Shown here: piece by piece, positions 12,620-21,143 of the stretch
Layout of the letters: each line of letters opens with the position of its first letter
Numbering within the stretch: position 1 is the first letter of the stretch
Origin: Planctellipticum variicoloris
GTDB lineage: Bacteria > Planctomycetota > Planctomycetia > Planctomycetales > Planctomycetaceae
Assembly: GCF_030622045.1 (NCBI RefSeq)
Contig: NZ_CP130886.1
Location: 6,456,001-6,520,000 of the forward strand
Reading direction: 5' to 3'
Length of the DNA stretch: 64,000 nucleotides
Notes under the pieces: generated by a model
The model's database searches: none
What the model was told of the DNA's origin: nothing
What the model saw: only the letters and a program-made list of their open reading frames with translations
Program-made: the position numbers and the translations under genes

Positions 12620-12943
12620 CTAGGGGTCTGGGCGCGGCATCGTGCGCCACGCGTAACACACAAACCCCAGCGTCGCAGCGAGGAATGCCCCGAGGCCCGA
12701 GACGACGAGAGGTATCAGGCCCAACGAAATGACGTAGGTCCATGCGACGTATTTCACAAGATGAACGCCGCCCTGGATTCCGTTTTCTGCAGCCTGGGCG
12801 CTGCCTCCTTCGATCGGATGGTCGACAGATGCAGGCTCCGTACCGACGATTGCCCCGACGCTAAATGCGACGGCAAACACAAACAGGTTGGCGAGGATTG
12901 CACCGATCACTTCCGCCGTGTATCCCGTTGTTCTGTTGCTCAT
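12620..12943 (-). CDS. Small two-span membrane protein, unknown function
   Basis: A 107-residue protein on the minus strand. The frame extends to 13000, but the ATG at 12943 is preceded on its strand by GAGAGGG and is preferred. Two hydrophobic segments are visible: VIGAILANLFVFAVAFSVGA (about residues 11-30) and YVISLGLIPLVVSGLGAFL (about 71-90). The loop between them is acidic and glycine-rich. No family recognised. The flanking DNA (12400-12640) is unusually AT-rich for this genome (26 of 60 bases GC on the line beginning 12481), and a nest of repeats lies just upstream. Confidence 0.6.
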   Translation of the reverse strand: MSNRTTGYTAEVIGAILANLFVFAVAFSVGAIVGTEPASVDHPIEGGSAQAAENGIQGGVHLVKYVAWTYVISLGLIPLVVSGLGAFLAATLGFVCYAWRTMPRPDP

Positions 12944-13134
12944 TGCCACCCTCTCGCCTTTGTCCTTCAGTGCGGCGGCTGAGAAGCTGTCGCCCGCCAT
13001 CGCTTGGGGAACCGTCCCAGCCGCGCGACACGAAACAACGTCGCTCAGATTATCCTACCCTCAAACGCCACGGTTCTCCCTGAAAGAACGGTCTCCGCAA
13101 CAAGAGGTGACGTTACGAGATACGTCAGTGCCCT

Positions 13135-13650
13135 TCACACCAGCCCTCTCCCAGCGAAGCCGCCGGGCGAGGGAGCAGGAATAAGACCGGGGCATCGCGA
13201 AGACGCTCCTGCCCCGGCCACCCGCCGTTTTTGACCCCAGAGCGGTCGCAGCGGTCGCAGCCGCGTTCCGGGGGTGTCGGAGCAAAGCTCCTCAACCCCC
13301 GGCTACATTCTTCGACCCCTTCCGGGGTCGCAGATCGGACGCGCCTCTTCAGTCCCGAGTGAAGTTAGGGGAGCGCTTGTCTTTCCCCACCTCTTTGTGA
13401 GTCCGCATGATTCACGTCTTCCAATGCAAAGACGGCGGTCTCCGCCCGCGGAGAACGGCGTCCCTCGGCGGACGAGGACGTCCACCGTACGCAGACGGCG
13501 ACTTCTGTAGGATGGACGGCCTCGTCCGTCCGCGACTTTTCTCTCCTCGTTCCCAAGCGGAGCCTGGGAACGAGGAAACGGCGCTGGGCGAGGGAGCAGA
13601 AAACGGACCGGGGCATCGCGAAGACGCTCCTGCCCCGGGCCACCCGGATT
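13135..13650. repeat. Nest of dispersed repeats (families G, F, E, C, hairpin, F)
   Basis: A 500-base non-coding block assembled from repeat units. 13138-13180 is family G (CCCTCTCCC ... GGGCGAGGGAG). 13185-13224 is family F (GACCGGGGCATCGCGAAGAC ...). 13231-13333 is an inverted copy of family E (GACCCC ... GGGGTGTCGGAGC ... GGGGTCGCAG). 13467-13490 is family C (GGCGGACGAGGACGTCCACC ...), with an inverted variant at 13507-13530. 13545-13575 is a perfect 11-bp hairpin (CCTCGTTCCCA ... TGGGAACGAGG). 13606-13647 is a second family F copy. Apparent reading frames here are repeat shadows. Confidence 0.8.
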
Positions 13651-13669
13651 GTCGCGTTCCTTGTCGATG

Positions 13670-14773
13670 TCAGCGCTTCCGGGCTCGGGCCTTGGAGACC
13701 GCCTCGACGAATTCTGACTGCAGCTCTGGCAGCGTCTTCCCGGTCGATCTTTCGACGAGCAGCTTTCGCTCGGCCGGGTCCGGTTCCGCCAGCGGCTCGA
13801 CCTGACGGTAGTGCTTCAAAATCTGCTGATAGGCTTCCGGGTAGCGAGTCAGCAGCAGCCAGTGGAGTCCCCAGGACTGGGCGTAGGCCTGGGCGGCGAG
13901 AACATCCCCCTGGAAGGCCTTGTCGTTTTCGACGAGATCGGTCCAGTCGGCTTTGCGCGTCCGCAGTGCCACTGAGGCATACCGCTCGTTGACGGCGCGG
14001 GGACCGCTCTTGACGCGGACGCCGTCCCCTTCGAAGCCGCTGGCCAAGCCTTCGTGCAGCCATAGCGGGACCGGGGCGAGCCGGCGGATCAGGCCGCGGT
14101 TGTAGACCAGTTGATGGATGGACTCGTGCAGCGGCGTATCGAACGACCGGCACTCGCGAGCCCGCAGGATCAGACGATTGGACAGCACGTCGTAGAACGA
14201 AGCGACGTTCTTCGCCGACAGTCCGGCCTGTTCTCCCAGCTCGGTCCGGTAGTATGCGTCGAAGTCGCTGTCGGACTCGAAGATGACGACTGGCAGAGCG
14301 TAGCGGAGCGGCTGCAGGTCGATCTCCAGCTCCCGCATTTCGTTCTCGAACGAAGTCTGCACCCCTTTGAGGAACAAGCCCGCCTTCTTCAGCAGGGCCT
14401 GGACGCGATTCTTCGTCGCCCGGTCGGCCCCGTTCGGAGCCGCCATGACGACGGCCAGCACGTACGGCGCTTCAACCCGCGTGACCGTGCGTCCGGCTCC
14501 GAAGCGGTCGACGAGTTGCCCGGCGAGTTCTTCGCCCGTGAGAGGTGCTGGATCGTCGGCCGGCTCGCGGGCGAGGATCCGATCTTCGGGAATGGGCTGT
14601 ACGCGACCGTTGGGGAATTCGAGGACTGCCACCTGTCGACCGCTGCCGCCCCAGCGGGCCGACACGGTCACCTGCTCGCCGTTGTCGTCTTTGACGGTAA
14701 AAACATCGGCGGAGGCCGAGGGCAGGCACCACGGGAGAAGCAGCCCGGCGGCGATGGTTCTGCGGAAACACAT
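13670..14773 (-). CDS. Secreted HExxH metallopeptidase-like protein (DUF1570-type), short form
   Basis: A 367-residue protein; the ATG at 14773 directly precedes a signal sequence (MCFRRTIAAGLLLPWCLPSASA) and is preferred over the longer frame to 14860. The N-terminal region (residues about 25-75) looks like a small beta domain (SLA1-homology-like; inference). The C-terminal half carries H216-E-S-I-H220 and W-L-H-E241-G-L-A, the zinc-ligand layout of the other two HExxH proteins here. Probably exported; substrate unknown. Lies immediately beside the repeat nest. Confidence 0.83.
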   Translation of the reverse strand: MCFRRTIAAGLLLPWCLPSASADVFTVKDDNGEQVTVSARWGGSGRQVAVLEFPNGRVQPIPEDRILAREPADDPAPLTGEELAGQLVDRFGAGRTVTRVEAPYVLAVVMAAPNGADRATKNRVQALLKKAGLFLKGVQTSFENEMRELEIDLQPLRYALPVVIFESDSDFDAYYRTELGEQAGLSAKNVASFYDVLSNRLILRARECRSFDTPLHESIHQLVYNRGLIRRLAPVPLWLHEGLASGFEGDGVRVKSGPRAVNERYASVALRTRKADWTDLVENDKAFQGDVLAAQAYAQSWGLHWLLLTRYPEAYQQILKHYRQVEPLAEPDPAERKLLVERSTGKTLPELQSEFVEAVSKARARKR

Positions 14774-14892
14774 GGGAATGTCCGGAATCGTGAGCAGAGC
14801 GGGGGGGTTCAGTTTAGCAGGTTGTGGGCTGCTGGTGGGGGAGACTCTGGAGGCGATCACGGCTCATTCCAAGTTCCGATGAGGCACGGTTT

Positions 14893-15011
14893 ACAGGGTG
14901 AGTCGAGTTCGCGAGGCTCACCCTAACTCGTTATGGCAGAGGTGAGCCTCGAAGACTCGACTCACCCTACTTTGACTAAGACAACGACGGACGAGGACGT
15001 CCGTCGTACCG
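14893..15011. repeat. Dispersed repeats: two inverted family B copies plus family C
   Basis: 14895-14925 and 14939-14970 are two family B units in opposite orientations (AGGGTGAGTCGAGTTCGCG ... and GAGGTGAGCCTCGAAGACTC ...). Together they could fold into a large cruciform. 14989-15009 is a family C unit (GGACGAGGACGTCCGTCGTA...). They fill the space between the HExxH gene and the regulator at 15119. Confidence 0.75.
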
Positions 15012-15118
15012 AAGGGTCGATCGTACATTTGTGCTGTGATTGCTTCTGTCTGCAGGTGGAAGTAGCGTAAGGTCAGGGTCGCCCGTCTGGCGGCCCGTCG
15101 TTTCCGGGAAGATTTTCC

Positions 15119-15718
15119 ATGCCCCGTCGTAAGGCTGTCGCTGCGCCGGCCGAGAGCCACGCCGATCCGATCAGCAGCCAGGTCTGCGAGCGCGTGAAAG
15201 TGCTCCGGCAGCAGCGCGGCTGGTCGCTGGAGCAGTTGTCCGCCGGGAGCGGCGTCAGCCGCTCGATGCTCAGCCAGATCGAACGGAACCAGGCCAATCC
15301 GACGCTGGCAGTCACCTGCAAGATCGCCCAGGCGTTCGGGATGTCGTTGGCCGAGTTCGTCGAAATTCCTGGCGCATCGTCGTCGATTCACGTGATCCGG
15401 GCCGATGATCGGGCGCATCTGTACCGGTCCGACGCCGACTGCGAAATCCGCACGCTGTCTCCGCTGCACCTCGAAAAGGATGTCGAGTTCTACACGGTCC
15501 GCCTGAAACCCGGCGGGTCGCTTCGAAGTGCGGCTCACTTTCAGGGGACGCGGGAGTTTCTGACGGTCGAGCAGGGACGCATCCGATTGACCTCGGGCGA
15601 GGACACGTCCGAACTGGCGAAGGGTGATTCGGCCAGCTATCGCGCCGATGTCGTGCACTCCCTGGAGAATTCGGGCCGCTCGGATGCGATGGTGTTTCTC
15701 GTTGTGATCTATCAATAG
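15119..15718 (+). CDS. XRE-family regulator with C-terminal cupin domain
   Basis: A 199-residue transcription regulator. Residues about 22-78 form an XRE helix-turn-helix (VCERVKVLRQQRGWSLEQL ... GVSRSMLSQIERNQANPTL). Residues about 110-195 form a cupin_2-like barrel (GGSLRSAAHFQGTREFLTV ... GDSASYRADVVHSLEN) that would sense a small ligand. This is the PuuR/SutR-type architecture. Start ATG 15119 with GGGAAG upstream. It sits 156 bases ahead of a Tat-exported oxidoreductase on the same strand. Whether it controls that gene is not shown. Confidence 0.88.
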   Translation: MPRRKAVAAPAESHADPISSQVCERVKVLRQQRGWSLEQLSAGSGVSRSMLSQIERNQANPTLAVTCKIAQAFGMSLAEFVEIPGASSSIHVIRADDRAHLYRSDADCEIRTLSPLHLEKDVEFYTVRLKPGGSLRSAAHFQGTREFLTVEQGRIRLTSGEDTSELAKGDSASYRADVVHSLENSGRSDAMVFLVVIYQ

Positions 15719-15775
15719 GCGGCGCAACGAGGAGATTCGATGCGTTGGCGGCCGATGCATGACTCTTCGGTCGAT

Positions 15776-15840
15776 TGAAGACCCTCGCCCCGGCCCTCTC
15801 CCACCGAAGACGGCGGGAGAGGGGGCAGGAAGGGTGAGGC
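15776..15840. repeat. Dispersed repeat, family G
   Basis: GAAGACCCTCGCCCCGGCCC, TCTCCCACCGAAGACGGCGG and GAGAGGGGGCAGGAAGGGTG run in order. CCTCTCCC and GGGAGAGG are complementary arms. Similar copies are at 13138-13180 and 63713-63755. Confidence 0.65.
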
Positions 15841-15874
15841 TCGCGACACTTTGACCTCGAAATCTGAAACGACC

Positions 15875-17179
15875 ATGTCTCCCCTGCACTTTGCTGATCG
15901 TCGATCGTTTCTCCGAGGCGCCGGAGCTGTGCTGGCGGCCAGTTGCGCCGCTCAGCCGGTTGCCGCTCAGGATTCGGCTCCGATCACGGTGGGAGTGATC
16001 GGCACCGGAGGTCGGGGCTGCGATCTGATTCGTTCGCTGAGTACGATCGAAGGCGTCCGCATCGTGGGCGTCTGCGACGACTACGGACCGCACCTGGAAC
16101 GGGGCTGGCAGTACGCCGGGCCGCAGGCGCGTTCGTTCAGCGACTACCGGAAACTCCTCGACGAAACGAAACCGCAGGCAGTGGCGATCGCGGTGCCGCT
16201 CTTTCTGCACTTCGAGATGGCTTCGGCGGCGCTCAAGGCCGGGTGCGCAGTCTTCTGCGAGAAAACGCTGGCTTACGATCTGGATCAGGCCCGCGGCCTG
16301 GTGCGACTGGTCGAAGAGAAGCGGGCCGTTTTCCAGGTGGGGCTGCAGCGACGGTCCAACGCGATCTACCAGCAGGCGGTCGCGATGGTTCAGACGGGAC
16401 TCCTGGGGCGGATTACCGCCGTCGAATGTCAGTGGCATCGCCATAACGACTGGCGGAGACCGGTCCCGGTCGCGGCGGAGCACGAGGACTTCACCCGGCT
16501 CGACCACAAGCTGAACTGGCGGCTGTATCGTCCCTTTTCCCGCGGACTGCTGGCCGAGCTGGCCAGTCATCAGCTCGACGTTGTGCAGTGGATGCTCGGC
16601 GTGCCGCCGAAGCGGGTGCTGGCGACGGGGGGCGTGGACTACTGGCGCGACGGTCGCGACGTGGCGGACAATGTCTTCTGCATCTACGAGTACGAGGTGA
16701 CGCCGCCGCCCGAACGTCCGAATGCGCCGCCGCTGCCGCCCGGCGTGGACAACCGGCCCTATCAGGTCCGGGTGACCTGGTCCTCGCTGCAGAACAATGC
16801 ATACGAGGGGGCGAGCGAGCTGATTCTGGGAACGAAGGGGACGTTGTTCCTGTCGCAGAACAAAGGACTGCTCTACCGCGAAGCCGCGGCGGACGACATC
16901 GCCTGGTCGAAAGCCGCTGATCGAAACGCCGCGGTTGTCACCTCCGGCAAGACGCTGAAGCTTTCCAGCGATCCCTGGGCGCGCCGGGGGACGCCGTTCG
17001 AGATCGACGCGGCCGGCGATGACACGCGGGACGAGCTGGTGTCGTTCATCGAGCACGTCCGGTCGAACGATCCGGCGACGGTCTGCACTGTGCGCGACGG
17101 ACTGATTAATACAGCAACGGTGCTGATGGCCCACGAGGCGATGGATCGCGGCACTCCGCAGACGTTTCCGGATTTGTAA
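15875..17179 (+). CDS. Tat-exported Gfo/Idh/MocA-family oxidoreductase
   Basis: A 434-residue NAD(P)-dependent sugar-type oxidoreductase. The ATG at 15875 precedes a twin-arginine signal (D-R-R-S-F-L-R-G, residues 8-15, then a hydrophobic stretch ending AAQ), so it should be exported folded with its cofactor. Rossmann motif G-V-I-G-T-G-G-R-G follows. The usual E-K-P is C-E-K-T-L here, so the proline is replaced by threonine. The conserved HN-type segment is WHRHNDWRRP. Such Tat-exported members are frequent in planctomycetes. The substrate is unknown; a role in glycan breakdown is inference. A TTG at 15851 is a weaker alternative start. Confidence 0.88.
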   Translation: MSPLHFADRRSFLRGAGAVLAASCAAQPVAAQDSAPITVGVIGTGGRGCDLIRSLSTIEGVRIVGVCDDYGPHLERGWQYAGPQARSFSDYRKLLDETKPQAVAIAVPLFLHFEMASAALKAGCAVFCEKTLAYDLDQARGLVRLVEEKRAVFQVGLQRRSNAIYQQAVAMVQTGLLGRITAVECQWHRHNDWRRPVPVAAEHEDFTRLDHKLNWRLYRPFSRGLLAELASHQLDVVQWMLGVPPKRVLATGGVDYWRDGRDVADNVFCIYEYEVTPPPERPNAPPLPPGVDNRPYQVRVTWSSLQNNAYEGASELILGTKGTLFLSQNKGLLYREAAADDIAWSKAADRNAAVVTSGKTLKLSSDPWARRGTPFEIDAAGDDTRDELVSFIEHVRSNDPATVCTVRDGLINTATVLMAHEAMDRGTPQTFPDL

Positions 17180-17394
17180 CTCGCTCATGCGCTTGAGGAT
17201 TTCGGCGGGCGGCGGCAGAGATTTCCCAGCCGTCCCGATTGCTCCCCCGGACAGAGCGCGTTAGGTTCTCGGTCTGGTAGAGACTGCATCCGCCAGCCGA
17301 TTCCCATCGGCCTCGCGGTGCGGGTGCTCTGCGTTCACGGAGGATCTTCCGCAAACGGACTCTTGCGAACCGACCACACTCCGGTCGTTCGCCC

Positions 17395-18453
17395 ATGTTC
17401 GCCCCCTGGCTGACCGATCCCCTCGCCACGCTTGGTACGCCGGAACGCTTTATCGCGTTCCCGGAGAACCAGTTTGCGCAGTCGGCTCTGCAGCGGATCA
17501 ACCAGGTGGAGTCCCGGAATCGGGGCCACGGTCTGCTGACCTTTCTCCACGGTCCGGCGGGCGCCGGGAAATCGCATCTGGTGCGGACTTCGTTGCGACG
17601 GATCCTCGATCAGGCGCCTCGCAGCCGGCTGCTGCTGGCCAGCGCGGTCGATCTGGCGGAGACGCTGGAGGCGGCGGACGAACTGGGAACGTGGTCGGAC
17701 GTGATGGCGACGCTGGTCGGACACGCGGTTGTCGTCTGCGAAGACGTGCACGAGCTGCCGCCGCTCGGGGGGCTGCAGGAGCGCTTGTCGACGCTATGGG
17801 ATCAACTGCTGGAGGATGGGCGCCAGCTTGTGGTGACGTCGCGGATGCCGGCCGCAGAGATCGATGGTTTGAGTCTGCGGCTGGCCAATCGTCTGCATGG
17901 CGGGCTGACGGCGGGGATTCGACTGCCGGGCGAAGAGGGACGGAATCGGCTGATCGAGCACTTCGGAAAACTGGCTGGCGTGGCATTCGACCAGGACGCG
18001 ACTGACCTGGCTGGCGAACGGCTGACGGGTTCGCCGCGGGAGATCCGGGGGGCGATCGAGTCGCTGGCGCGGCGGATCGGACGCCGGCAGGACCAGGTGA
18101 CCGCCGCCCAGCTCGAACTGCTGTGGCAGCAGCCCTCTGAAGTTCGACTCCTGTCGTTCGAGCAGATCGTGACGGCTGTGGCGATCGAGTTCGGTCTGCC
18201 GTCGACGGAGCTGACTTCGCGATCGCGCCAACAGGCGCTGATTGTGCCGCGTCAGGTGGCGATGTCGCTGACGCGCGAGTTGACCGGGCAGTCGCTGGAG
18301 CGGATCGGCGCCTTTTACGGTCGTACGCATACGACCGTTGCGCACGGTTGCGAGAGGCTGCGGGATCAACTCAAGCAGTCGCCGACGCTGCGTCAGCAGG
18401 TGCTGTCTTTGAAGCGTCGGCTGCAGCGCATGCCGCAGGCGGAATGTGGATAA
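17395..18453 (+). CDS. DnaA-like replication initiator lacking domains I and II
   Basis: A 352-residue protein with the AAA+ and DNA-binding domains of DnaA but almost no N-terminal extension. The domain III start F-I-A-F-P-E-N-Q-F-A is at residue about 19, where full DnaA has over 100 preceding residues. Walker A is G-P-A-G-A-G-K-S; the Walker B-like strand is AVVVCEDVHEL. The C-terminal domain IV has the family signature as G-R-T-H-T-T-V-A-H-G-C. Domain I (helicase loader contact) is missing. It could be the main initiator or a DnaA paralogue. Two perfect DnaA boxes lie at and after its 3' end; the first overlaps its TAA stop. Confidence 0.85.
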   Translation: MFAPWLTDPLATLGTPERFIAFPENQFAQSALQRINQVESRNRGHGLLTFLHGPAGAGKSHLVRTSLRRILDQAPRSRLLLASAVDLAETLEAADELGTWSDVMATLVGHAVVVCEDVHELPPLGGLQERLSTLWDQLLEDGRQLVVTSRMPAAEIDGLSLRLANRLHGGLTAGIRLPGEEGRNRLIEHFGKLAGVAFDQDATDLAGERLTGSPREIRGAIESLARRIGRRQDQVTAAQLELLWQQPSEVRLLSFEQIVTAVAIEFGLPSTELTSRSRQQALIVPRQVAMSLTRELTGQSLERIGAFYGRTHTTVAHGCERLRDQLKQSPTLRQQVLSLKRRLQRMPQAECG

Positions 18454-18666
18454 CTCGTCGACAACCCGCGCGGCTCCGGGCGGGTTTGTCGACAGGCTTC
18501 TGCGGCGACGTTCGTCGTCGTCGACAACCCCGTACGGGATCGTCAGCCGGCCCACGCGCCCTCACCGCGCGTCCCACACGTTTCCCACAGGCGGCGATTG
18601 TGGAGAACGGTACGCAAGCTGTTTTGTCAACGACGCTTCGGCTCTGCACAGTCCGAGTTATCCACA
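18445..18666. other. DnaA-box cluster, candidate replication origin
   Basis: Four DnaA boxes within 222 bases: TGTGGATAA at 18445-18453 (perfect, minus), TTTCCCACA at 18581-18589 (two mismatches), TGTGGAGAA at 18599-18607 (one mismatch, minus) and TTATCCACA at 18658-18666 (perfect, plus). Interleaved is an octamer GTCGACAA at 18457-18464 and 18520-18527, inverted at 18486-18493, with a variant TTGTCAAC at 18624-18631. The next 50 bases (18680-18725) are comparatively AT-rich and could be an unwinding element. It sits directly after a dnaA-like gene. Alternatively it is a DnaA titration or autoregulation site. Confidence 0.6.
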
Positions 18667-18783
18667 GCGACCGGCGCTGCTCTACTAAGACTGATATGTC
18701 ATTTCATGAAACCAGAGAAGAGAGAGCCCGGAAGAGGCGCTCGGCTCTGGATGACGATCGATTGTCGGACTGCGAAACCTTGC

Positions 18784-19776
18784 TCATTGCAGCGACGGGA
18801 TACGTACCACAGTTTGTAATCGGCTGGAAGACAGGATTGCCTGCGTAGTTTCCCATACTGGTAACGCACATTCTGGTGGGGCAAGTTCTTCCGCGCCGTT
18901 ACAAACGGAATCGAGGAAGTCGGGGACCGGTTCGGACTGCGGGGCCGTGACTTCGAACGGCTCGATCCGATTGTCGCGGGCGATCCACAGCCGATCCTGC
19001 CGGAGGATCAGGTCGGCCCGTTCGCAGTGGATGTGGAGGTCTTCGCCGAGGTGCCGGGCGTGGCCGACGAAATCGAACGTGGCGATGACGTTCCGTTCGA
19101 GCAGGGCGGAGACGCTGGTGACGATTTCGACGCGGCTGCCGCAGCTCTGGCTGCGGGCGAAGACTTCGAGGGGTTTGAGGCCGGTGACGTAGAACAGGGT
19201 GTCGAGCTTGTGGCTGCCGGCGTCGGCGACGAAGCCGCCGGGGTTCTGGAGGGGGTCGTCGCGCCAGGTGCCGGGGATGGAGGATTGCCAGTCTTCGACG
19301 TTGTGGGCGGCGACAGCTCGGACGGCGCCCCAGCGGCCGGAGCGGACTTCGTTGCGGAGGGTGCGGAAGGTGGCCCAGTGGCGGCGCTGGTAGGCGACGG
19401 AGAAGGCTTTTCCGGACTGTCTGGCTTGACCAGCCCGTGCGATGAGTTCGAGGAGATCTTGGCGGCGGGTGGCGAGGGGTTTTTCGCAGAGGATGTGCCA
19501 GCCGCGATCGAGGCAGCGGGAGGCGTGCAGGAAGTGATCTCCGGTGGGTGTGGCGATGACGACGGCGTCGACATCGTCCCGGTCGAGGAGGGCCTCCAGC
19601 GACGCACAGCGGGCCGCAGCGGGGGCGAGCTCCTGGCAGAGGGCCTCGGCGGCGGCGGTGACGGGATCGAAGACAGCCTGGATTGTAGCGCGGAGATCGC
19701 GGGCGAGCAGGCGGCCGTGATGCAATCCCATGCGACCGCAGCCCAGGAGTGCGAACCGAATGATCGGCGCAGGCAT
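18784..19776 (-). CDS. Gfo/Idh/MocA-family oxidoreductase, cytoplasmic
   Basis: A 330-residue NAD(P)-dependent oxidoreductase without a signal peptide. The N-terminal Rossmann fold has L-L-G-C-G-R-M-G (residues 9-16). D-A-V-V-I-A-T-P-T and C-E-K-P-L-A follow, and the substrate domain has D-A-G-S-H-K-L-D, where the histidine is the usual catalytic or structural residue. Start ATG 19776. It is convergent with the dnaA-like gene across the candidate origin. The substrate is probably an inositol or sugar, which cannot be told from sequence. Confidence 0.88.
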   Translation of the reverse strand: MPAPIIRFALLGCGRMGLHHGRLLARDLRATIQAVFDPVTAAAEALCQELAPAAARCASLEALLDRDDVDAVVIATPTGDHFLHASRCLDRGWHILCEKPLATRRQDLLELIARAGQARQSGKAFSVAYQRRHWATFRTLRNEVRSGRWGAVRAVAAHNVEDWQSSIPGTWRDDPLQNPGGFVADAGSHKLDTLFYVTGLKPLEVFARSQSCGSRVEIVTSVSALLERNVIATFDFVGHARHLGEDLHIHCERADLILRQDRLWIARDNRIEPFEVTAPQSEPVPDFLDSVCNGAEELAPPECALPVWETTQAILSSSRLQTVVRIPSLQ

Positions 19777-19830
19777 GGCAGACTTCCAGGTGGGGGCGGG
19801 ACTTGAGAAACGCTGGGACCGGGAATGGAA

Positions 19831-19866
19831 ACAGCCCCCTGCGGAGGGGAGTCTGCAGGGGGCTGT
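19831..19866 (-). terminator. 12-bp perfect hairpin after the cyclase-like gene
   Basis: ACAGCCCCCTGC and GCAGGGGGCTGT form a perfect 12-bp stem with a 12-base loop. On the minus strand it starts 19 bases after the stop of the gene at 19885-21018 and is followed by TTTCCATT. This is a likely intrinsic terminator for that gene. Confidence 0.7.
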
Positions 19867-19884
19867 TGTTGATGATTGCCGCGG

Positions 19885-21018
19885 CTATTTGGCGGGTTTT
19901 GCAGGTTTGGGATCGCAGTATTTGAGGGCGATCAGCGCGTAGGCGGTGGCGAGGTTGGGGTCCCCTTCCATCCAGCGGGCGTTTTCGTTGACCCAGCTTC
20001 CGTTGGGCTGCTGCTGGGAGAACAGGTGGGTGGCGAGCTCTTTGCGCCAGTCGTGTTTTGCGCCGTCGGCGTCGGCGACTTCGTCGAGGTCGAGCGTGGC
20101 CAGGGTTTTGGCGAAGACCTGGGAGTAGTAGTAGAGGCCCTGCTGGCCGAGGCCCGGGTTCTCCTTGACGGAGTAGAACTTGCGGATCCAGGTGAGGGCG
20201 GCTTTGACGCGTTCGTCTTCGGGGGTGAGTCCGGCGAAGATCATGCTTTTGAGGCCGGCGTAGGTCATGCTGCCGTAGGAGCGGAGACCTCCTTCGGGGG
20301 TGTTGCCGGCCTGCGAGTTTCCGCCGGCGGCGGGGGTGTAGTAGAACCCGCCGTCGTTGATTTTGGCGGCGAAGGGGGTGGTGTTGTTTTCGGATTCGAG
20401 GTTCTGGCAGCGGGAGAGGAAGACGAGGGCCTTCTGGACGGCGGGGTCGTCTTTGGTGGCGCCGGCGGTTTGCAGGGCGTCGAGGAAGAACGAGGTGTTG
20501 GAGAGGTCGGGTCGGTCGCCGGTGCGGCCGTAGCCGGCGCCGCCGAACTTGGCGTCGGCGGGGTCGGTTTCGCCCTCGTCCCACTGGACCTTGCGGATGT
20601 ATTTTTCGGCGGCGGCGAGGCGGTCTTTGTAGCGGCCATCTTTGTTAGCGGCCTGGAAGGCGAGCATGACGATGGCGGTTTCGTAGTTGCCGTGGTGGGC
20701 GTCTTTGTTGTAGACGCCGCCGTCGGGCTGCGTGAACGACTCCAGGTGCTTGAGCCCTTTCTTGACGGCCGGGTGATCGGGGGGGGCGCCGCCCGAGAGC
20801 AATCCGTAGACGACCAGGCCGGTGACGCCTGGGGCGTTGGGGGCGGTCCAGCTTCCGTCGGCCGCCTGGGCGGCGGTCAGGTAGGCGATGGCCTGAGACC
20901 GGGACTTCGCGAGAGCTGCGGGGTCTGGACCGAACGCATCAGCGGCGAAGCTGGCGGCGGGAATCCAGACGGCGGCGCACACGGCGACCATGAGCTGCAG
21001 TGGCCAACGAGTGAGCAT
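19885..21018 (-). CDS. Secreted squalene/prenyltransferase-repeat (alpha6-alpha6 barrel) protein
   Basis: A 377-residue exported protein (signal about residues 8-25, ending SFAAD). The body is made of terpene-cyclase/prenyltransferase-type repeats: A-A-D-G-S-W, Q-P-D-G-G-V-Y, I-N-D-G-G-F-Y-Y, Q-P-N-G-S-W-V-N-E. The catalytic D-x-D-D motif of squalene-hopene cyclase is not seen and the protein is about half its length, so an enzyme making hopanoids is unlikely. It is more like the secreted barrel proteins common in planctomycetes, of unknown role. Start ATG 21018; a strong hairpin lies just after the stop. Confidence 0.82.
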   Translation of the reverse strand: MLTRWPLQLMVAVCAAVWIPAASFAADAFGPDPAALAKSRSQAIAYLTAAQAADGSWTAPNAPGVTGLVVYGLLSGGAPPDHPAVKKGLKHLESFTQPDGGVYNKDAHHGNYETAIVMLAFQAANKDGRYKDRLAAAEKYIRKVQWDEGETDPADAKFGGAGYGRTGDRPDLSNTSFFLDALQTAGATKDDPAVQKALVFLSRCQNLESENNTTPFAAKINDGGFYYTPAAGGNSQAGNTPEGGLRSYGSMTYAGLKSMIFAGLTPEDERVKAALTWIRKFYSVKENPGLGQQGLYYYSQVFAKTLATLDLDEVADADGAKHDWRKELATHLFSQQQPNGSWVNENARWMEGDPNLATAYALIALKYCDPKPAKPAK

Positions 21019-21143
21019 GATGCCTCCAGACAGAAACGTGGGAGTGAAACGGACATTGCGCCCACAGCATAAGCTGCGGCGTGCAAACCGGTCGAGACCA
21101 TACGACTCGGCGAACCGGTTTGAGAGACTCCGGACAAGACGCG

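Noticed and set aside
18899-20584. 561-residue minus-strand frame
   Set aside because: R/P-rich shadow spanning two real genes in a different frame.
19885-21018. Squalene-hopene cyclase
   Set aside because: Repeat motifs fit, but the D-x-D-D catalytic motif is missing and the protein is exported and half-length.
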